64,000 bases of DNA, taken from Halocaridina rubra. Lineage: Eukaryota > Arthropoda > Malacostraca > Decapoda > Atyidae. A model generated the notes under the pieces. The model was not told the origin of the DNA. It was given only the letters and a program-made list of their open reading frames with translations, and did no database searches. The position numbers were made by a program, and so were the translations under genes. Where the stretch lies: NCBI GenBank assembly GCA_037179515.1, contig JAXCGZ010001923.1, positions 120,001 to 184,000 of the forward strand, read 5' to 3'. Within the stretch, counting starts at the first letter, position 1. Each line of letters starts with the position of its first letter. Below, piece after piece: positions 55,809 to 64,000 of this stretch.

Positions 55809-56064
55809 TCTAAAAAAATATATACATAAAAGACTACTGTAAATACCCGAGATAATAATTATCTCACAACTAAACTGGAAACTAAAGTTAACTACTGTTA
55901 ATTAGTTTTATCTTTAATGATATGTAAATAATTACTTTGTTAATAATATCGTATTATAAAAACACGGTGCAGATATCATCATTTCAGGTTCTCTTATACT
56001 TGAGAGAGTATTTATCTTCTGTGTAATAACTATTTTCATTTATTAAATAGTATAGTCTCCCATG

Positions 56065-56067
<3 letters not shown>
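55809..56067. other. No gene recognised
   Basis: AT-rich unique sequence. Confidence 0.35.
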
Positions 56068-56136
<69 letters not shown>

Positions 56137-56185
56137 TGACCATATATTATTTTTTTTCCCGAATATGGGCGTTCTTTAAAGCATG

Positions 56186-56253
<68 letters not shown>
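56068..56253. repeat. Two (TA)n microsatellites
   Basis: TA 56068-56134 and 56187-56253, separated by about 50 bp. Confidence 0.95.
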
Positions 56254-56263
<10 letters not shown>

Positions 56264-56510
56264 TTATTCCTAATCTGTATTATATTGTTTTTACTTACCA
56301 AAACTTACTACTAGAAGTCTTATCGTCTTTGCCAATATAAAGTCAATTTTCAGAGACAATTATGTAGTCCCCAAAAGGGACCATTTTTATGAATGAATGT
56401 TGTGTAGAAAGAAAACGGGACCTAGAAGACGTATTAGAGAGATAGAGAACTCCTTCACTAGCAAAGGAAATCATTTAAGAAGGAATATGATAGTATAGAG
56501 ATATAGAAAA

Positions 56511-57098
56511 CGCCTTTGCCAGTAAGAGAAACCGGTATCGCCTTTACCAGTAAGGGAAACCGGTATCGTCTTTACCAGTAAGGGAAACCGGTATCGCCTT
56601 TACCAGTAAGGGAAACCGGTATCGCCTTTACCAGTAAGGGAAACCGGTATCGCCTTTACCAGTAAGGGAAACCGGTATCGCCTTTACCAGTAAGGGAAAC
56701 CGGTATCGCCTTTACCAGTAAGGGAAACCGGTATGGCCTTTACAAGTAAGGAAAACCGGTATCGCCTTTACCAGTAAGGAAAACCGGTATCGCCTTTACC
56801 AGTAAGGGAAACCGGTATTGCCTTTACCAGTAAGGGAAACCGGTGTCGCCTTTACCAGTAAGGAAAACCGGTATCGCCTTTACCAGTAAGGGAAACCGGT
56901 ATCGCATTTACCAGTAAGGGAAACCGGTATCGCCTTTACCAGTAAGGGAAACCAGTATCGCCTTTACCAGTAAGGGAAACCGGTATCGCCTTTACCAGTA
57001 AGGGAAACCGGTATCGCCTTTACCAGTAAGGGAAACCGGTATTGCCTTTACCAGTAAGGGAAACCGGTATTGCCTTTACCAGTAAGGGAAACCGGTAT
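56511..57098 (+). repeat. 28-bp minisatellite, 21 units
   Basis: The unit CGCCTTTACCAGTAAGGGAA plus ACCGGTAT is repeated head to tail. 588 bp is exactly 21 x 28. Only scattered single-base variants occur (for example GTC for GCC, AAAAC for GGAAAC). The unit is recognisably a piece of the surrounding longer repeat, so it expanded recently from within the older array. Each unit carries the palindrome ACCGGT. Confidence 0.95.
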
Positions 57099-58086
57099 AA
57101 AGGAGGCAAAAGATAGTATAGAGAATTAGAAAATTCTCGTACCATTGGAGGAAAGCTATATATAGGAGGTAAATGGTACAGTTGAGAAGAGGAAAATTAG
57201 AATGTTTAGTTTTCCAATATAGGATATCAGTATTTTGGAGGGAAATTATAGTGCAAAAAAGTAGGAAACTCCTTCATCTGGAAAGGAAATCAATATTAAC
57301 GAGAAGAATTTTATATAATGAAGTAGAAAACCTCTATCTGCAAAGGGAAAAAGGAGTATTAAGAAGGTAAATGATAGGATAATAACTAGAGATCTCTTTT
57401 ACCATAAAAGAAATCAGTATAAAGGAGGAATATGCTGAAAAAGGAGTATTAAGAAGGTAAATGATAAGAATAATAATTAGAGAACTCTTTTACCATAAAA
57501 GAAATCAGTATAAAGGAGGAATATGCTGAAAAAGGAGTATTAAGAAGGTAAATGATAGGATAATAATTAGAGATCTCTTTTGCCATAAAAGAAATCAGTA
57601 TAAAGGAGGAATATACTGAAAAAGGAGTATAAAGAAGGTAAATGATAGGATAATAATTAGAGAACTCTTTTACCATAAAATAAATCAGTATAAAGGAGGA
57701 ATATGATAATAAATAGAAGTGGAATATCCTTTACCACTAAAGAAATTTTTATCAAGAGAATTGATAGCATTAAGAAGTATGGAACTCCATTAACAGTAAA
57801 GGAAATCAATATTAAGGAGGAAAATGATAGCATTTAGACGTAGAACTCCTTTACTGGGAGAGGAAATCAGTGTCAGGGAGGAAATTGATAGCATTTAGAC
57901 GTAGAAAACTCCTTTACTGGGAGAGGAAATCAGTGTCAAGGAGGAAAAGGATATCATAGAGTAAGAGAGAACTCTTTTACCAGTAACGGAAATCGGTATT
58001 GAGGAAGTATACGATAATTTAGACAAGTAGAAAATGTCTCTACAAGTAAAAGAAATTAGTATTAAAGAGAAATATGTTAATATATA

Positions 58087-58212
58087 GGACTGAGGTTAGT
58101 AAGGGCATGCACTCAGGGTAACGATTACATCTGCCAAAACAAGTCCTTCGTAAGAAGGCAACCGTCCTAGCCCTTAGTAGAAAAGGGAGTTCGTGACGTA
58201 AAACCGAATCCA
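58087..58212 (+). mobile_element. SINE-A copy, 5'-truncated, inside the minisatellite
   Basis: Starts at GGACTGAGGTTAGTAAGGGC and runs to the tail ACGTAAAACCGAATCC. The tRNA head is missing. Flanks are minisatellite units, which dates the insertion after array formation. Confidence 0.88.
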
Positions 58213-58820
58213 TAAAGATATATAATAAGCATTTACATCCAAAGGGAGTCGATATCAATTGGGGAATGATAGCATAGAGACGTAAAAAAAATAGTTTGCT
58301 AACATAGGTTATAATTATTTGAGAGTAAAATATTAGCATTGAGGAGAAAAGTCCTTTACCATAAAATAATGCAGTATTAGGAAGGTAAATTATAGTGGTG
58401 AAAAGTAAAAAAAACTGCTTTACCAGTAAAAAAACCTCAGTAATATGGAGGATGATAATACAAAGGCGTGAAAAATTCCTTTTCTTGTACAGATAATCAG
58501 CATTAAGAAGAGTATTGATAGTATACAGTGGTAGGAAACTTCTTCTGCAGCAAAGTGCAGCTTTAGTAAGGAGAAAATGATGATATAGCTAAGTAGAAAA
58601 CTTCTTTACCATTAATAGAAAGCAGTATTGGGGAGAAGAATGTTATCGAATTGTTAAAAACTTTAATACAAGTAAAAGACATCTGTCTAACAGAGGAACG
58701 TGATAGCACGGAGAAATAGAAAGCTCTTTGGCTAGTAAATAAAATCAGTATTAAGGTGAAAAACGATAGTAGAGATAAGATGACTTCTTTACCAGTCTGG
58801 GAAGCTATTTTCTGCAGCAG

Positions 58821-59417
58821 AAACTACTGCCATTCAGGGAGTGTAAGATAAGAGATAGATAAAATTTCATCTATAGAGCGTTTTCTGTTGTCGAGCAGTC
58901 CACTCATGGGCTCGTCTTCCATGAGCTGTTTTGTCTTGAGAAAGATTTGGATATTAGGGTCCAGGAGGGTATTAGAAAACGTGGGTGACGAAGAGTCTTT
59001 ACTCTCCATTTTTCCTTTCTAATAGCGCAAGGATTTTTTTAAGCAAGATTAAATCCCCATTTATCCTTCAGTGAGTTATCATCTTAACAACGCATACATT
59101 GTAAAAATGAAACTAACAGAATACCTAGTAAAAATGAGTGTCTCTAAGTAGACAGTTTAATCGTGAATAACACCTTAAACTACCTCGTAAAGAGGAATGG
59201 ATCGCAGCAGCATCTTGTAAATATAAATATTTCATGGAATAGAAAATTTGCCAGCTCTCGGTGTCTTTTGAACTTTCTCTCCTCTTGAGTCCCTTTTACA
59301 ATAATGCTTAGTAGATTTTAGCTAATAACCTAAGATATGTTGGTTTTGTAACGCTACAACGAAACCCTGCAAAACAGCAGTATGCTTGTGTGACACTAAC
59401 CTCAGTGGGTGTGGCTG
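58821..59417. other. No gene recognised
   Basis: About 600 bp of unique sequence. A 61-codon minus frame (58824-59009) with a mixed, non-repetitive translation is unassigned. Confidence 0.35.
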
Positions 59418-59736
<319 letters not shown>

Positions 59737-59740
<4 letters not shown>

Positions 59741-60425
59741 TGTATGGCAACTTTGTATCAGTCACTTCACGGCGTTTTCAAGGTCAGTGATATTTTTAAA
59801 GGTGTGTGTTTTTGGTGCACAACGGAATGAGCGATTTATTAGCTCTATAAATGGAGAAAGGATAGAAGGAAGAAATTTAAAGAGGAAGAATAAGATATTT
59901 TTTTTAATTTTTTTTTTAATTTATTGAGACAACTGTACGTGGGGACGTTCACATGGGCACTCCCAGTGATATTGCAGTTGCTAAGCATTACAATCTACAT
60001 TTGGTCGTGTATAAATAAAATATTAGTAAAATTTGCAATTCATTTTAAATATCATAGCAAGTAATAAGAATAAGATAGTGTAGCATTGATTGATGGCAGA
60101 AGAGCCGTCTGCGACTAATAATTAAGAGTAATATATTATGGTTTACATGTATTAATGGCAGAAGAGCACTCTGCGATTATTAATGAAGAGTAATATTTGT
60201 AATAATAATTTACAATAGCCCTTGTTTGTGCTATCATTTAAGATAAATTTCCACTTTACCACAAAACCACTGCAGACAATTTGAAGCAGATATAGATATA
60301 GAGGCAGAGGGTATAGAGAAGAAGAGGCATAGTACTGGATTCCCATGTGTGGGCAGTGGGCATAGTTGTAGAGTTCTAAGAAATTAGACACGAGCTGTTT
60401 GGAATGAAAAGGATTTTGAGAGTGA

Positions 60426-60430
<5 letters not shown>
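59737..60430. other. No gene recognised
   Basis: Unique sequence. A short GGCAGAAGAGC...CTGCGA phrase is repeated near 60095 and 60156. Confidence 0.4.

Positions 60431-60494
<64 letters not shown>
60431..60494. repeat. (TA)n microsatellite at a LINE 3' end
   Basis: 32 TA units continuous with the tail of the minus-strand LINE. Confidence 0.95.

Positions 60495-63042
<2,548 letters not shown>

Positions 63043-63117
<75 letters not shown>
63043..63117. repeat. (TA)n microsatellite
   Basis: About 37 TA units at the left edge of the satellite array. Confidence 0.95.
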
Positions 63118-63120
<3 letters not shown>

Positions 63121-64000
63121 TCATATTTTACTCCGACCGGGACTCGAACCTAGGACTTATAATTACTGTGCCAAGGCACTACCAACTACACCACAGTAGA
63201 TCTAAAAATGAAACCAACCTTACAGCTTAACTGCTATACTGGGAATGAACATATTCTTTCTGAATGCCTTTATGTTCATATAAGTTTCTCCCAACCTCAC
63301 TCGCAGCTTCGTTTTCGCATTTAATTTGAATTCCAATCTAATTAGGGATCAACGATAATAAAATGAGCACTTTACCATTTGTGAAAACATGAATTATATT
63401 TTTCTTCGACCGGGACTCAAACCTAGGACATATAATTACTGTGTAAAGGCGCTACCAAGTACACCACAGACGGTCTAAAAGAGAAACTAACCTTACATTT
63501 GAACTGGTATACTAGGAATGAACGCAGTCTGTCTGAATGCCTTTACCTTCATATTACAGTTTCTCCCAAACTCACTCGTGGCTTCGTTTTCACATTTAAT
63601 TTGAATCCCAATCTAATTAGAGATCAACCACTCAGAAGCGCATTACCAATTGTTAACACATGAGTCATATTTTACCCCGACCAGGACTCGAATCTAGGAT
63701 ACATAATTGCTGTGCCAAGGCACTACCAACTACACCACAGTAGATCTAAAAATGAAACCAACCTTACAGCTTAACTGCTATACTGGGAATGAACATATTC
63801 TTTCTGAATGCCTTTATGTTCATATAAGTTTCTCCCAACCTCACTCGCAGCTTCGTTTTAGCATTTAATTTGAATTCCAATCTAATTAGGGATCAACAAT
63901 AATAAAATGAGCACATTACCATTTGTAAAAATATGAATTATATTTTTCTCCGACCGGGACTCAAACCTAGGACATATAATTACTGTGTAAAGGCGCTACC
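63118..64000 (-). repeat. SINE-derived satellite, ~272-bp monomers in a 544-bp higher-order repeat
   Basis: The tRNA-like marker GACTCGAACCTAGG, or its variant, starts at 63141, 63414, 63685 and 63958 (spacing 273, 271, 273). Read on the minus strand each monomer holds an A-box-like TGGTGTAGTTGGTAG and B-box-like GGTTCGAGTCCCGG at tRNA spacing, then a ~200-bp non-tRNA body. Monomers 1 and 3, and 2 and 4, are far more alike than neighbours, so the current unit of amplification is the dimer. Runs past the window end. Confidence 0.9.

Larger units (their letters stand above)
56400..58820 (+). repeat. Large degenerate minisatellite array, ~60-90 bp units
   Basis: Units of the general form TAGAAAACTCCTTTACCAGT, AAAGGAAATCAGTATTAAGG, AGGAAAATGATAGCATAGAG recur with heavy divergence from about 56400 to 58820. 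A sub-block at 57340-57710 has a ~90-bp period (GGTAAATGATA at 57366, 57456, 57547 and 57637). The 28-bp block at 56511-57098 is embedded in it. A SINE-A interrupts it at 58087. Confidence 0.85.

Overview
The window is a stretch of a large, repeat-rich arthropod genome, most likely a decapod crustacean. This is inferred from several things: very long (TA)n and (GA)n microsatellites (about 5.5 kb, near 9% of the window by my hand tally), interstitial blocks of the arthropod telomere unit TTAGG, several tRNA-derived SINE families, and jockey/CR1-like and RTE-like LINE remnants of the kind common in decapods. There is no operon, no rRNA gene, no convincing host tRNA gene and no host protein gene that I can recognise. 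The only long, sensible open frames belong to retrotransposons. Frames made of SL, IY, ER, I, Y or L repeats are translated microsatellites.

Layout. 0-6 kb: mostly single-copy AT-rich DNA, with a degenerate tandem repeat near 0.7-1.2 kb and a few GC-richer patches. 6.2-8.6 kb: a giant compound microsatellite, then a CR1/jockey-like LINE copy partly duplicated in inverted orientation. 9-14.5 kb: a TTAGG-containing TIR element, a 714-codon uninterrupted LINE reverse transcriptase frame (minus strand), and a perfect 174-bp inverted duplication carrying a SINE. 16.3-18.2 kb: SINE copies, two of them nested in an hAT-like element that has an 8-bp target duplication. 18.6-20.5 kb: a minisatellite running into a jockey-like LINE. 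20.7-27.6 kb: three more TTAGG-containing TIR elements and a ~750-bp direct duplication. 27.6-31.9 kb: the least repetitive part, possibly intronic. 32.9-34.7 kb: RTE-type LINE remnants and a tRNA-derived SINE. 36.5-48.5 kb: dense microsatellites, degenerate LINEs, SINEs and a fifth TTAGG element. 48.6-52.1 kb: two 3' ends of the jockey-like LINE. 52.9-58.8 kb: a SINE with target duplications, more microsatellites, a polyadenylated 3'-end-like sequence, and a large nested minisatellite (21 units of 28 bp inside an older ~60-90 bp array). 59.4-62.3 kb: a (GA)n higher-order repeat and a minus-strand jockey-like LINE with an internal deletion. 63.1-64.0 kb: a SINE-derived satellite with a two-monomer (544-bp) higher-order repeat that runs off the window.

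How the parts relate. LINEs supply the machinery that moved the SINEs, which show target duplications and 5' truncation. Many retroelement ends abut microsatellites, so element tails probably seeded the (TA)n tracts. All five TTAGG tracts seen sit inside small terminal-inverted-repeat elements, the most striking pattern here. No host pathway can be reconstructed. All identifications were made by eye.
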